Source of the DNA: Flavivirga aquimarina
GTDB lineage: Bacteria > Bacteroidota > Bacteroidia > Flavobacteriales > Flavobacteriaceae
Length of the DNA stretch: 64,000 nt
Reading direction: 5' to 3'
Assembly: GCF_030540835.1 (NCBI RefSeq)
Contig: NZ_JAUOEK010000183.1
Span: forward strand, 59,701 to 123,700
Position numbers and translations under genes: made by a program. Under the pieces are notes generated by a model. That model was given only the letters and a program-made list of their open reading frames with translations. It ran no database searches and was not told the DNA's origin. Shown piece after piece: positions 28,850-38,135 of this stretch (the first letter of the stretch is position 1; the number at the start of each line of letters is the position of its first letter).

Positions 28850-30070
28850 TTGTATCATCATACCGCGTTTTATATTTCCAATAAAGACAATAAGAAAAAG
28901 CTTATTGAAGGGATTATATCGGGAGAGATACTAAGTGATTATATTGATTTAAAAGGCGCGTTATTTTCTGAATTAACAGTTAATAAAATTATAGAAGAAG
29001 AAAAACGCCATGGCCGATTTGATGTTGTTACCAGTACAAAAAATAGCTTAGAGAAATCTTCCGAAGGAGAGCGTAGAAAGGCATTGTTAGCACACATTAT
29101 TTCTAAAAAACCCGATTATATAATTGTAGATAATGTTTTTGATAATTTAGATGTAAACGCTCAAGAAAATATTGTAAGCACACTATCAGATTTAAGCAAA
29201 CAAATATCAATTATTCAAATAGCAAATAGAAGGCTAGACATACTACCTTTTATTGAAAAGGTATATAAATTACAAGAAGGGAATTTAATTGATGATGTAC
29301 ATTTAAAAAATCAGCCAACACAGCCAAATTTTATTGCATCCATTCCAAAGTATGAAAGTCAAATTCAAATCAAGGGCAATACACTAATTAAGTTTAATGA
29401 TGTAACTATTAATTATAAAGATAGAACCATTGTTAAAAATATTTTTTGGGAAGTTAAAAAGGAAGAATTTTGGCATTTAAAAGGTCCTAATGGTTCGGGT
29501 AAAAGTACTTTGTTATCTCTAATTACAGGAGATAATGTTAAAGGATATAATAAAGATGTCATGCTTTTTGGTGTTAAAAAAGGCAGCGGAGAAAGTGTTT
29601 GGGATATTAAAAAGAAAATCGGATATTTTTCTTCAGAAATGCTAAGAGGTTTTAAACGTCTGGATTCTATAGGAAATATGATTGCATCCGGGTTTTATGA
29701 TACTATAGGTTTGTATAAAACACCAACAAATGCCCAAATTAAAATAACCCACCAATGGTTGCATGTTTTAAACATGTACGATATTAGAAAAAAAAACTTT
29801 TTAGAACTATCTAGAGGCCATCAACGATTAGTTTTAATAGCAAGAGCCATGGTTAAAAATCCGCCATTACTTATTTTAGATGAACCTTTAACAGGGCTAG
29901 ACGATAATGATATTTCTTTGTTTTCTGAATTAATAAATAAAATTGCACAGGAAAGTAATACGTCTATATTATATGTTTCGCACAGAAAAGAGCCGGGTTT
30001 AAACCCAGATTATATTTATGAGCTAATTCCTGGTGAATGTGGCTCGATAGGAAGAGAAATTACTCAATAA
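28850..30070 (+). CDS. ModF-like ABC protein with one degenerate and one intact ATPase half
   Basis: 406 residues from a TTG at 28850; a stop lies just upstream in frame and no ATG follows early. The N-terminal half keeps a signature-like SSEGERRKALLAHII and a Walker B-like DYIIVDNVFDNLD, but has no Walker A. The C-terminal half is complete: GPNGSGKSTLLSLITG near residue 217, LSRGHQRLVLIARAM and LLILDEPLTGLDDND. The layout resembles ModF/PhrA soluble ABC proteins. No membrane partner is nearby; role unknown. Confidence 0.75.
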   Translation: MYHHTAFYISNKDNKKKLIEGIISGEILSDYIDLKGALFSELTVNKIIEEEKRHGRFDVVTSTKNSLEKSSEGERRKALLAHIISKKPDYIIVDNVFDNLDVNAQENIVSTLSDLSKQISIIQIANRRLDILPFIEKVYKLQEGNLIDDVHLKNQPTQPNFIASIPKYESQIQIKGNTLIKFNDVTINYKDRTIVKNIFWEVKKEEFWHLKGPNGSGKSTLLSLITGDNVKGYNKDVMLFGVKKGSGESVWDIKKKIGYFSSEMLRGFKRLDSIGNMIASGFYDTIGLYKTPTNAQIKITHQWLHVLNMYDIRKKNFLELSRGHQRLVLIARAMVKNPPLLILDEPLTGLDDNDISLFSELINKIAQESNTSILYVSHRKEPGLNPDYIYELIPGECGSIGREITQ

Positions 30071-30189
30071 ATTTAAGTGCAGTTACATAATTCAATTAAT
30101 CAGTTATAATACACTATTATACAGTTTTAAAGAAATAAAAAAATAAGTAATTATAAATAGTTTGATATAATTTAAATAAGTTTGTTAAA

Positions 30190-31623
30190 ATGAATGGATT
30201 AATGAGCTTGTTTTCACGACTTACCAAACCTAAAAAAAAAAGAAAGATACTGTCTTCCTTTATTTTTATTTCTATTACCATAATTCTATTGGTGGGTTAT
30301 TTCTTTCTTGAAAAGAAAATTAATTTAGAAACCACCGCATTATTCTTATTTATTCTGACCATAGTGCAAGTTTTCGTGTTGCAATATTTTTTTAAAAATC
30401 AAATAAAGCATGATGCCATACGATCCAATTTAGACATACGAATTAAAGAGTTAAAAGCCCGTCTGAAAGAGTCTGAAGAAACAGTCGAGCACAAATCCAT
30501 TTATTTAGCAAACATGAGCTATGAGGTTCGTACGCCACTTAGTACAGTTTTAGGCATGCTAAATATGTTAAAGCAAACCGAGCTTGTTGATGACCAAAAA
30601 GCACAAGTTGAGATTGCAGAATATTCCTCAAAACACATACTGCAATTAGTAAAAATGGTTACAGATAATTCGGATGTGGAAACCGGAGATCTTAAATTAA
30701 ATTTGTTGGGAATAGATTTAAAATCGGATTTATCTCATCTTTTTAAAGTTTTTGAATATCAAGCTTGGGAAAAAGGCTTAGAGTTTGATTTTAAGTTTTT
30801 ATATGAAAAAAAGGATACGTTTTCTGTTGTAGCAGATTCAGCTAGAATTCAGCAAGTATTAATTAATTTAATTAACAATGCTATAAAGTTTACTAACTCA
30901 GGGAAAATAACAATCATAGTAGATCAAACCATTAACTTTGATGACGAGCAAATAGTGACCTTTTACATTAAGGACACAGGTATTGGTATGCGCCAAGAGG
31001 AAGTTAAACGCATTTTCGATAACGCTTCAAATCCATATAATACCTCTATGATGAAAGACTATAGAGGCGGTGGTATAGGGCTTTCTATTTCACATCAATT
31101 AGTAAAACTAATGGGAGGCGAGCTAAAATTAGAAAGTAAAGAAAATGAAGGATCTACGTTCTATTTCAGTTTGCAGTTGAAAAAAACGCTAAATATTAAA
31201 GAAGAAGAAATAGAACAAAAACCAATACTTCAAGATAAGTTTAGTGTTTTAGTAGCAGAAGATAATCGAATGAACCAAAAAGTTATTAAATTTTTGCTGG
31301 AACGACAAGGAGCCGATTGTACTTTTGTAAAAAATGGTATAGAAGCAGTCGAGCTGTATAAAATTTTAGATTTCGATATGGTATTCATGGATATTTATAT
31401 GCCAGATATGGATGGTTACCAGGCTACTAAGTCCATTCAAAGAACTAGAAAATACATTAAAAATAGGACACCGATAATAGCTGTATCAGCCAGTGCTTTT
31501 GAAGAAGATATAGCTCAGGCAAAATTGGTAGGAATTAATGAATTTGTAGCAAAGCCAATAGACATGGATAAGTTAAAAGAGATATTAGTTAAATATGCTA
31601 AGAAGGATACTGCATCTAGTTAA
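30190..31623 (+). CDS. Hybrid histidine-kinase-like protein with Tyr in place of the H-box His
   Basis: 477 residues. Two transmembrane helices (about 20-38 and 48-66) and a short coiled coil lead into a HisKA region. There the usual SHEIRTPL reads SYEVRTPL: residue 111 is Tyr (TAT, 30520-30522) where the phospho-accepting His should be. The HATPase motifs look intact (NLINNAIKFTNSG, DTGIGM, GGGIGLSIS). A receiver domain follows with Asp401 in MVFMDIYMPDMDG and a KP motif. It probably cannot autophosphorylate in the usual way. No extracellular sensor domain is evident. Confidence 0.85.
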   Translation: MNGLMSLFSRLTKPKKKRKILSSFIFISITIILLVGYFFLEKKINLETTALFLFILTIVQVFVLQYFFKNQIKHDAIRSNLDIRIKELKARLKESEETVEHKSIYLANMSYEVRTPLSTVLGMLNMLKQTELVDDQKAQVEIAEYSSKHILQLVKMVTDNSDVETGDLKLNLLGIDLKSDLSHLFKVFEYQAWEKGLEFDFKFLYEKKDTFSVVADSARIQQVLINLINNAIKFTNSGKITIIVDQTINFDDEQIVTFYIKDTGIGMRQEEVKRIFDNASNPYNTSMMKDYRGGGIGLSISHQLVKLMGGELKLESKENEGSTFYFSLQLKKTLNIKEEEIEQKPILQDKFSVLVAEDNRMNQKVIKFLLERQGADCTFVKNGIEAVELYKILDFDMVFMDIYMPDMDGYQATKSIQRTRKYIKNRTPIIAVSASAFEEDIAQAKLVGINEFVAKPIDMDKLKEILVKYAKKDTASS

Positions 31624-32034
31624 TCTTTAATGTTTTTCTTCGAAAAGAATACTCCTAGATAAATAAGGTAGACACTAATTTTAATTTTACGAATTTCTCT
31701 GCCTATCGGTAGGTATCAAACCTGTATGAGCTTAAACAGACTTGAAAGTATGATTCGTGTAAATTTGTGCTATTTGTGGCTTAATAATCATTTTAATTTA
31801 TCCAATACACTCATGTTGCTAAAAACATAAAAGTTATAGATATCGTTTTTACTGCTACTTTTATAACTAAAGGTTTTGGTAGAGACTGTCTAAAAAGTGC
31901 CATTCTGAATGAGATGAAGAATCTCTTGGAGCTTTAAAGTTTTTATTTTTAAACAAACAAATAAGATGCTTTGTTTTGCTCTGAATGAGAAAGTTTCTCA
32001 CTTTTTTTTAGACAGCCTCATGGTATTTTTTAAA
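31624..32034. other. 411-bp intergenic stretch with dispersed repeats
   Basis: No gene. About 31754-31785 (ATTCGTGTAAATTTGTGCTA then TTTGTGGC) resembles a short repeat frequent in Bacteroidetes genomes. A MITE-like element occupies 31882-32019. Confidence 0.5.
31882..32019. mobile_element. MITE-like element, about 138 bp
   Basis: Terminal inverted repeats GAGACTGTCTAAAAAGTG (31882-31899) and its near complement ending AGACAGCCTC (from 31999) bound a non-coding core. GGTA occurs just left and two bases beyond the right end, possibly part of a target duplication. The GAGRCTGTCTAAAAA end is of the kind carried by flavobacterial insertion sequences, so a full-length parent may exist elsewhere. 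Confidence 0.65.
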
Positions 32035-32892
32035 CTATTCTTTAATCAATCGCAGGGTCTTTATATATTTTCCATTAGAAATTTTCACAAAATAAACCCC
32101 ACTTTTAAAAGAGCTTAAATCAATTGTTTCTTGTAGCTTACTCGATTTTTGAGATTTAATTAAACGACCGTTCACATCTAATATGTTAAACTCATTTTCA
32201 GTTGCAATTGCATTATTAAACTTAATCGTAACTTTATCTGTAGTAGGGTTAGGAGTAGCTGTTACTTTAAAATTGTCACTACTCTTTTCCTCAACACTCA
32301 AAGTTGCTTCAGGAATTGTTATTGATATGTTATGAAAATCAATGTATTGCGTACCTGAATCATTTGGAGTGCTTATAGTAAAAGATGAAAGGTTCGTATT
32401 ATTATTAAAATCAGTATCAGTAAAACTAACGGTGGTACCAGAAGAGGCGGACGGCGGCACTATATCAGTAGCTTCCATTATTTCAACACTATTACCGCTG
32501 GTATCTCCAGAAATGCTAAATTGGAGCGTTTGCCCTGTTGGATTAAAATCTACAAAATCAATTTCATTTAAAGTAAATGTTTGCGAAGCCCCGTCTTTTG
32601 TTAAACTAATGTTCCATTCTCCTCCTCCTGATGGTGGATTTCCATAATAAAACATCTGGTCACCGTTATAACTGTATAGAAAAGCTTGACCACTGGTATC
32701 GGGACTATGAGAAGCAGTTAAAATATATTCAGACACATTACCATTATCATTAATAGAAATAGTTTGAGTAACACTTGCCCCAGATGTGGCGACCGTGCCA
32801 TTATCAAAATCAAAAACAATTGTTTGAGAAAAAGCAATACCAGTAGATAAAGCTAATGTTGTTAATAATACGTTGCGTAATTTTTTTTTCAT
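32035..32892 (-). CDS. Secreted protein with T9SS type A sorting domain
   Basis: 285 residues with a signal peptide (MKKKLRNVLLTTLALSTGIA). The middle (about 25-190) is a beta-rich, Ser/Thr/Gly-rich domain I cannot name. The C-terminal 75 residues are a classical Por-secretion tail: TATPNPTTDKVTIKF, NILDVNGRLIKSQ, FKSGVYFVKISNG and TLRLIKE. It should cross the outer membrane by type IX secretion and be released or anchored at the surface. Monocistronic. Confidence 0.88.
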   Translation of the reverse strand: MKKKLRNVLLTTLALSTGIAFSQTIVFDFDNGTVATSGASVTQTISINDNGNVSEYILTASHSPDTSGQAFLYSYNGDQMFYYGNPPSGGGEWNISLTKDGASQTFTLNEIDFVDFNPTGQTLQFSISGDTSGNSVEIMEATDIVPPSASSGTTVSFTDTDFNNNTNLSSFTISTPNDSGTQYIDFHNISITIPEATLSVEEKSSDNFKVTATPNPTTDKVTIKFNNAIATENEFNILDVNGRLIKSQKSSKLQETIDLSSFKSGVYFVKISNGKYIKTLRLIKE

Positions 32893-33477
32893 GGTTTTAA
32901 ATTTTTAGGTTATTTTATACTTATGTTAACCTGTTGTGCATTTTGATTTATTTCTCTCAAAATGAACAATAGGTATTATTATATAAGATTATAATACATA
33001 CTTAAGTTGTTCTAAAAAAAGTGCTAAAGTCAATCAAATTAGGGACGAAATAAGCATTTTAAGAGATTTAAGAAATTTTGAAACTGATTTCTGGTGACTA
33101 TCAGGGTTTGGAAAAAGAGTAAACTTAAGTACAAATCATTTTTTTAGGATATTGGGATGCCTAATCTTGGATTTTTTAGAAATATGGTATAGAGATTAAA
33201 TATCATATACCTGTTAAGTATACCGCCTTATTCGGCAGAATTAAATCCTTGCGAACAAATATTGTAGTATATTAAAAATAGATTTAAAAATCAACGATTC
33301 TATATTATGAAACCTTTAAAACAATGGCTTCACATGATGGTTAATCAAATGCAAGAGGAAACTATTAAGTTTATAACAAGCAATCATCACTAAGTAGATA
33401 CTGTTTTAGCGACATTTAAGATTTAAATTGGTATAACCCACATTATACCTCGTGGATAGTTGGTTTTAAGACATTAT
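32893..33477. other. 585-bp stretch with a transposase relic
   Basis: Apart from the transposase relic at 33217-33393 no gene is seen. At 32926-32945, AACCTGTTGTGCATTTTGA resembles the end of the MITE at 52569 (CCCGTTGTGCGTTTAAG), so an old element of that kind may once have lain here. Confidence 0.45.
33217..33393 (+). pseudogene. Relic of an IS630-type transposase, C-terminal end
   Basis: The frame reads SIPPYSAELNPCEQIL, an in-frame TAG where Trp is usual, then YIKNRFKNQRFYIMKPLKQW and on to a TAA at 33391. PPYSxELNPxEq(I/L)W is the hallmark of the third catalytic region of IS630/Tc1-like DDE transposases. The upstream two-thirds are missing or unrecognisable. Confidence 0.75.
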
Positions 33478-33858
33478 TTATTTAATGGCAATCATGCTAA
33501 TTTCTACATTAACATCTTTGGGCAGTCTGGCTACTTGTACCGTTTCGCGTGCCGGAGCTGTATCGTCATTAAAATAACTGCCATATACCTCATTTATTTG
33601 AATAAAATCATTCATATTACTAATAAAAATAGACGCTTTTATAACGTTCTCAAAAGTCATGTCTGCTGCTTTCAAAACAGCTTTAAGGTTCTGCATAACT
33701 TGTATTGTTTCAGTTTTAATATCGTCTAAAACAAGGTCTCCTGTTTCTGGGTTTATGGCTATTTGTCCAGAAGTATATAACGTATTACCACTTAATACAG
33801 CTTGGTTATAAGGGCCAATAGGGGCAGGAGCTTTGGATGTTGTAATTATTTTTTTCAT
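33478..33858 (-). CDS. RidA family protein (reactive imine/enamine deaminase)
   Basis: 126 residues, the full RidA/YjgF/UK114 length. Visible are SKAPAPIGPYNQAV near residue 8, TSGQIAINPETGDL near residue 29, and the C-terminal PARETVQVARLPKDVNVEISMIA with the substrate-binding Arg near residue 107. Hydrolyses toxic 2-aminoacrylate-type intermediates in the cytoplasm. Confidence 0.93.
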   Translation of the reverse strand: MKKIITTSKAPAPIGPYNQAVLSGNTLYTSGQIAINPETGDLVLDDIKTETIQVMQNLKAVLKAADMTFENVIKASIFISNMNDFIQINEVYGSYFNDDTAPARETVQVARLPKDVNVEISMIAIK

Positions 33859-33966
33859 GAAAATATTATTTATTTTATTTCCGCGACCTGTGCTGAACTA
33901 GTTTCGGTAAAACGGAAATCTTATTACATACTTTTAAATAACATGATTTTGATATGATTAACAATA

Positions 33967-34080
33967 TGTCGGGTCGAGCCTTTCGGCTCCGCTCAAGACA
34001 GGCTAAAGTCGAGACCTAATGACATTTTACGAGTTTATAATAACCTCTCGACTGCGCTCGAGGAAACAACAACTAATTTT
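33967..34080. repeat. GC-rich palindromic intergenic repeat, copy 1
   Basis: Contains GTCGAGCC...GCTC and CTCGACTGCGCTCGAGG arms around the conserved core GAGACCTAATGACATTTTAC. About 90 bp align with 49770-49861. High GC against an AT-rich background and internal inverted repeats mark it as a REP/MITE-like mobile palindrome. Confidence 0.65.
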
Positions 34081-34085
34081 ATTAT

Positions 34086-36779
34086 TTATAGTGTAATATC
34101 CGGTTGTTTTCGTTTTTCATATTTTAAATCCTGTAAAATACTCGACTTAATACCAATAAAGAAATTCCATGAAGTTCTTGTACTAAAAGGAACCCAACTA
34201 AAATTCATACGCCAACTTAACAAATCACGTCCAAAGGTTAGTTGTGTATAAGTAAAACCAGCATTCTTTAAATCGTAACCAGAAGATGCTCCAATAGACC
34301 ACTTAGGAGACAATTCAATATTTCCGGAAAACATGAGAGAATGTGACGATATTTGATTCTGCCGTGTAGAATTTGAATAGTTTAAAGCATAAGCAATACG
34401 TAAACTCCAGGGTATTTTATAATTATAATGTTCACTTGGAGGTTTTTCTTCTTTGTCATCATCGGGTCTAATCTGCTGATTGGCATAATCTAAATCTTTA
34501 GGAAGCACATCTTCAGGAAAAAAATTAGAGTCATTTTTGTCATTGTTCTTATCACCCTTTTTATCTCCATCCTTACTAGATAAAGACCAACTGGTTGTTA
34601 CGTTTGCACTAGTTAATCTAAAGAGACTACCACCATTATCAATATTAAATTTATTAATCCTATTGTTATTATTATCTAATGCATAAGGATCTAAAGTAGC
34701 ACCAAAGTTCACACTCATTTTATTGTTAAAAAGCTGTGTACCACCACTCATTCTAAGAGGACTCCACTGTAATGAATCTCCAGCAAAGTTATAAGAAGTA
34801 GAAAAGTTTAAGTTATTTAATAATATCACTTTTTTAGGTTCTGTAGCTGTACTGTCTTTATCACGAACCTTAGCTTCTATATTATTGGATAAAGAGATTC
34901 CCATAGAACTTGAAAAGGTTTTACTAGGCGTTCCAAAAATACTTTCATCAAATCTGGTAAACTCAACATCACTCGTAGTTAAACCATCAGCACTAACAAC
35001 TTCGTAACTGTCATAATACTGGTCAAAAGCGGGGTTTATACTATAGCTTATAGAAGGTCTCATAACATGCCGAATCGCTTTTATTTTACGGTCTTTACCC
35101 TCTTTTTCAAAATTAAACATACCATATATTGTGGTTCCAAGGCTCGAGCTAAAATTATAAGTTCTAAAAGAATCGAAACCATTTATAGTTTCCACAACTT
35201 CTTCACGTTCTATAGGGTCGAAATATTTGTCTACAGTTTTAAAAGTCCAAACCTCATTATAGTTAGTACCAGCACTAAGGCTAAAATATTTAAACAATTT
35301 AAAATTTGTATTTAATGGGATAGTATGTTGAAAACCTGCCTTTGCCTCATCAAACATTTCTTTTTTAAAGAAAAGAGAATCGGTTGTCGTAATTCTATTT
35401 TCACCTCTTAAATTATACTGTAAATTAATATTCTGAATAATGCCCTTTTTTGTTCCAGACTTCGAAACAAACGGATATATTCTGCCAATACTTCCTTGAA
35501 GCGTAGGAAGGGTCATATTTATTGTTTCTGTATTTGTGTTTTGGGAATGTGTTGCCGTTAAGCTAAAGTTTACCTGAGGCTCCCCTTGAAACGTTTTAGA
35601 ATATGATATGGATGATGATAATGTATTATTTAAAAAAGATCCGGTATTAATTTGATTAACAGAGGTACGATAATAAGTGCTACTACCCAGATTAACAGAA
35701 GCAGAGAATCGTGAATTGGGATTAGCTTTACTATCTTGGCTATGAGACCATCGCAGATTATAAATAGTACTTTTTGAGTAATCCGGAAAACCACGTTCGC
35801 TGTTAATTATGTTTTCGTATCTAAAACCTAAATTACCACTAAACTTATAACGTATGGAATAGGTGCTTTCTAAACGCGCAGCATAACTGCCATTAGTGTA
35901 ATAATCTCCTAAAGCGGCCAAATCTATATAATCACTAATAGCAAAATAATACCCACCGTTTTGTAAAAAAAATCCGCGGTCGTTCTGTTCTCCAAACGAT
36001 GGTATAATTATTCCGGAAGTGTGCTTTTCACTTTGTGGAAAAAAGCCAAAAGGCAAACCAATAGGAGTAGGTACATCATATATAAATAAATTTGCCAGCC
36101 CGGTGACAATTTTTTTACCAGGAACAACTTTTGCTTTTCGAAGCTTTATATAATATTCAGGATCATCAAGGTTTTCGGCAGTAGTATATTTAGCATTTTT
36201 TAAAAAGTAAACAGAATCATTTTCTTTCTTGGTAATTTGAGCTATTACAGTTCCTTCACCTTGCTCCGTTTTAGAATTAAATATAAGTGCTTTTTTAGTA
36301 TCAGTATTAAAAATAATGGAGTCTGGTTCTACAACATTACTACCTTGAGTAAAAACGGGTTTTTGTGTATAGCCTTCGATAGAATCTGTTATTCCTTTGG
36401 CATATACCGTATTTTTAGTATAATCAATAGTAATGTTCCCCGCAACAATATTCATATCCCCATAATCAATCGAGGCTTTGTTGTATAAGTAAAGCTTTTG
36501 TTTTTTTTGATTGAATTTGGTATAATCTTCCGCATGGTAGGTAACAATATTTTCTAAAAGCTCTTTTTTAGGAGCAATAGAATCAGTTAATGTGGAATCC
36601 TGACTTTTTTCAGATATTTCAGGAATAAGAAGACTATCTCTACTGGTAATTACTACACTGTCTTTAACACTCCTGTTAATCTTTTTAGGTTTTTTAGGAA
36701 TATCTTGGGCAAAGCTTAACGTGTTAATAAACACTGTAAAACTTAGTGTAAAAAGTATTTTAAAGTTGTTTGTATGCAA
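34086..36779 (-). CDS. lptD: LPS-assembly protein LptD-like outer-membrane protein
   Basis: 897 residues from a TTG at 36779, which gives a clean signal peptide (MHTNNFKILFTLSFTVFINT); another in-frame TTG at 36830 would add 17 residues ahead of it. An OstA/LptA-like N-terminal domain (TYHAEDYTKFNQKKQKLYLY onward, VYAKGITDS) is followed by a long beta-barrel, with the conserved PTPIGLPFGFFPQ segment near residue 245. Inserts LPS into the outer leaflet. Divergent from the amidase gene. Confidence 0.9.
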   Translation of the reverse strand: MHTNNFKILFTLSFTVFINTLSFAQDIPKKPKKINRSVKDSVVITSRDSLLIPEISEKSQDSTLTDSIAPKKELLENIVTYHAEDYTKFNQKKQKLYLYNKASIDYGDMNIVAGNITIDYTKNTVYAKGITDSIEGYTQKPVFTQGSNVVEPDSIIFNTDTKKALIFNSKTEQGEGTVIAQITKKENDSVYFLKNAKYTTAENLDDPEYYIKLRKAKVVPGKKIVTGLANLFIYDVPTPIGLPFGFFPQSEKHTSGIIIPSFGEQNDRGFFLQNGGYYFAISDYIDLAALGDYYTNGSYAARLESTYSIRYKFSGNLGFRYENIINSERGFPDYSKSTIYNLRWSHSQDSKANPNSRFSASVNLGSSTYYRTSVNQINTGSFLNNTLSSSISYSKTFQGEPQVNFSLTATHSQNTNTETINMTLPTLQGSIGRIYPFVSKSGTKKGIIQNINLQYNLRGENRITTTDSLFFKKEMFDEAKAGFQHTIPLNTNFKLFKYFSLSAGTNYNEVWTFKTVDKYFDPIEREEVVETINGFDSFRTYNFSSSLGTTIYGMFNFEKEGKDRKIKAIRHVMRPSISYSINPAFDQYYDSYEVVSADGLTTSDVEFTRFDESIFGTPSKTFSSSMGISLSNNIEAKVRDKDSTATEPKKVILLNNLNFSTSYNFAGDSLQWSPLRMSGGTQLFNNKMSVNFGATLDPYALDNNNNRINKFNIDNGGSLFRLTSANVTTSWSLSSKDGDKKGDKNNDKNDSNFFPEDVLPKDLDYANQQIRPDDDKEEKPPSEHYNYKIPWSLRIAYALNYSNSTRQNQISSHSLMFSGNIELSPKWSIGASSGYDLKNAGFTYTQLTFGRDLLSWRMNFSWVPFSTRTSWNFFIGIKSSILQDLKYEKRKQPDITL

Positions 36780-36981
36780 CGCTTTTAAATGTATTTTTGT
36801 AAAAGTATGGCTCGGTTTTTGAAAAGTCAAAATTACATATATTTTTCTGTGATTGATTTAATAATCAATTAAAAATTTAAAAATTAAAATGAACCGGTTT
36901 TTTAGTCGTTAAAATCTTTAGTGAAACATTTTTAATAGATGATGTTAGATGCTTTCGATTAAAATTAATTTATAATACCAC

Positions 36982-38085
36982 ATGAAAACGCACAGAGTAT
37001 TACTTTTCGTATCCTTTATAATATTATTAACATTTTCGTCATTTATAAAAACAGATAGAAGTTTAAGTAAAGACAAATTTGTTGTAGTGTTAGATGCGGG
37101 GCATGGCGGAGGTGATCCAGGTAATTTAGGAAATGGTTATAAAGAAAAAGATATTGCCTTAAAAATAGTTTTAGAAGTAGGGAGACAGCTCGAAAAAAAT
37201 CCCAATATTAAAGTTATTTATACACGAAAAAAAGATGTGTTTATCGATTTGTTTGTTAGAGGGCAAATTGCAAATAAAGCGAATGCAGATCTATTTGTAT
37301 CAGTGCATTGTAATGCTCATCATTCAGACGCACATGGCACAGAAACATTTGTATTGGGAACACATAGAAATGAAACGAATTTTGAGGTTGCAAAAAAAGA
37401 AAACTCAGTGATTTTTCTTGAAAATGATTATGAAAAGAATTATGGAGGGTTTAACCCTAACTCACCAGAGTCTGTTATGAGTATATTATTAAGCCAAGAA
37501 GAATATTTAGACCAAAGTATTATGTTGGCTAGTTTAATACAAAAAAAGTTTACTAGTTCATTAAAGCGTAAAAATAGAGGTGTCAAACAAGCAGGGTTTA
37601 TTGTATTGCATCAAACAGTAATGCCAAGTGTTTTAGTTGAAACAGGGTTTTTATCTTATAAAAGAGAAGGAGCCTATTTAAATTCCAAAAAAGGACAAGA
37701 ACAAATATCCAGTTCTATAGCTAATGCCATTTTAGAGTATAAAAACAGTTTAGATAACAATGTAGATGATTATTCTATTGTTGATGATATTATAGAACCC
37801 GATGTGTCTATTGCAGACAATGCTATTATTTTTAAAATACAAATAGCAGCAAGCTCTAAAGCACTAGAAACAAAGCCATATAATTTTAAAGGGTTACAGA
37901 ATATATCCCGTTTAAAAGAAAACAATATGTATAAATATTTTTATGGTAATGCGAAAAGTTATGAAGAAACAAAAGAGTTAGAGAAACAAGTTAGGGAAAA
38001 GGGGTACACCTCAAGTTTTGTTGTTGCTTTTAAGGATGGAAAAAAAATAGCATTGGTAGAAGCTTTAAAAACAACTACTAATTAG
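36982..38085 (+). CDS. N-acetylmuramoyl-L-alanine amidase
   Basis: 367 residues with a signal peptide (MKTHRVLLFVSFIILLTFSS). The Amidase_3 domain shows zinc ligands in VVLDAGHGGGDPGN near residue 35, KEKDIALKIV (Glu) near residue 55, and SVHCNAHHSD near residue 111, with the catalytic Glu in VLVETGFLS near residue 218. The C-terminal 85 residues look SPOR-like (FKIQIAASSKALE). Cleaves the stem peptide from peptidoglycan, probably at the division septum. Heads a rightward group with mlaD. Confidence 0.93.
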   Translation: MKTHRVLLFVSFIILLTFSSFIKTDRSLSKDKFVVVLDAGHGGGDPGNLGNGYKEKDIALKIVLEVGRQLEKNPNIKVIYTRKKDVFIDLFVRGQIANKANADLFVSVHCNAHHSDAHGTETFVLGTHRNETNFEVAKKENSVIFLENDYEKNYGGFNPNSPESVMSILLSQEEYLDQSIMLASLIQKKFTSSLKRKNRGVKQAGFIVLHQTVMPSVLVETGFLSYKREGAYLNSKKGQEQISSSIANAILEYKNSLDNNVDDYSIVDDIIEPDVSIADNAIIFKIQIAASSKALETKPYNFKGLQNISRLKENNMYKYFYGNAKSYEETKELEKQVREKGYTSSFVVAFKDGKKIALVEALKTTTN

Positions 38086-38135
38086 ACAGTTTCTTTTTAA
38101 ATTTATTTTAAATTTGTTTTCTAAATACATTTAGT

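Noticed and set aside
30190..31623. Treating the kinase-like gene as a decaying pseudogene
   Set aside because: The frame is intact and all other catalytic motifs are conserved, so only the His-to-Tyr change is unusual.
35067..35315. Plus-strand frame inside lptD
   Set aside because: Antisense shadow of a long conserved barrel-coding region.
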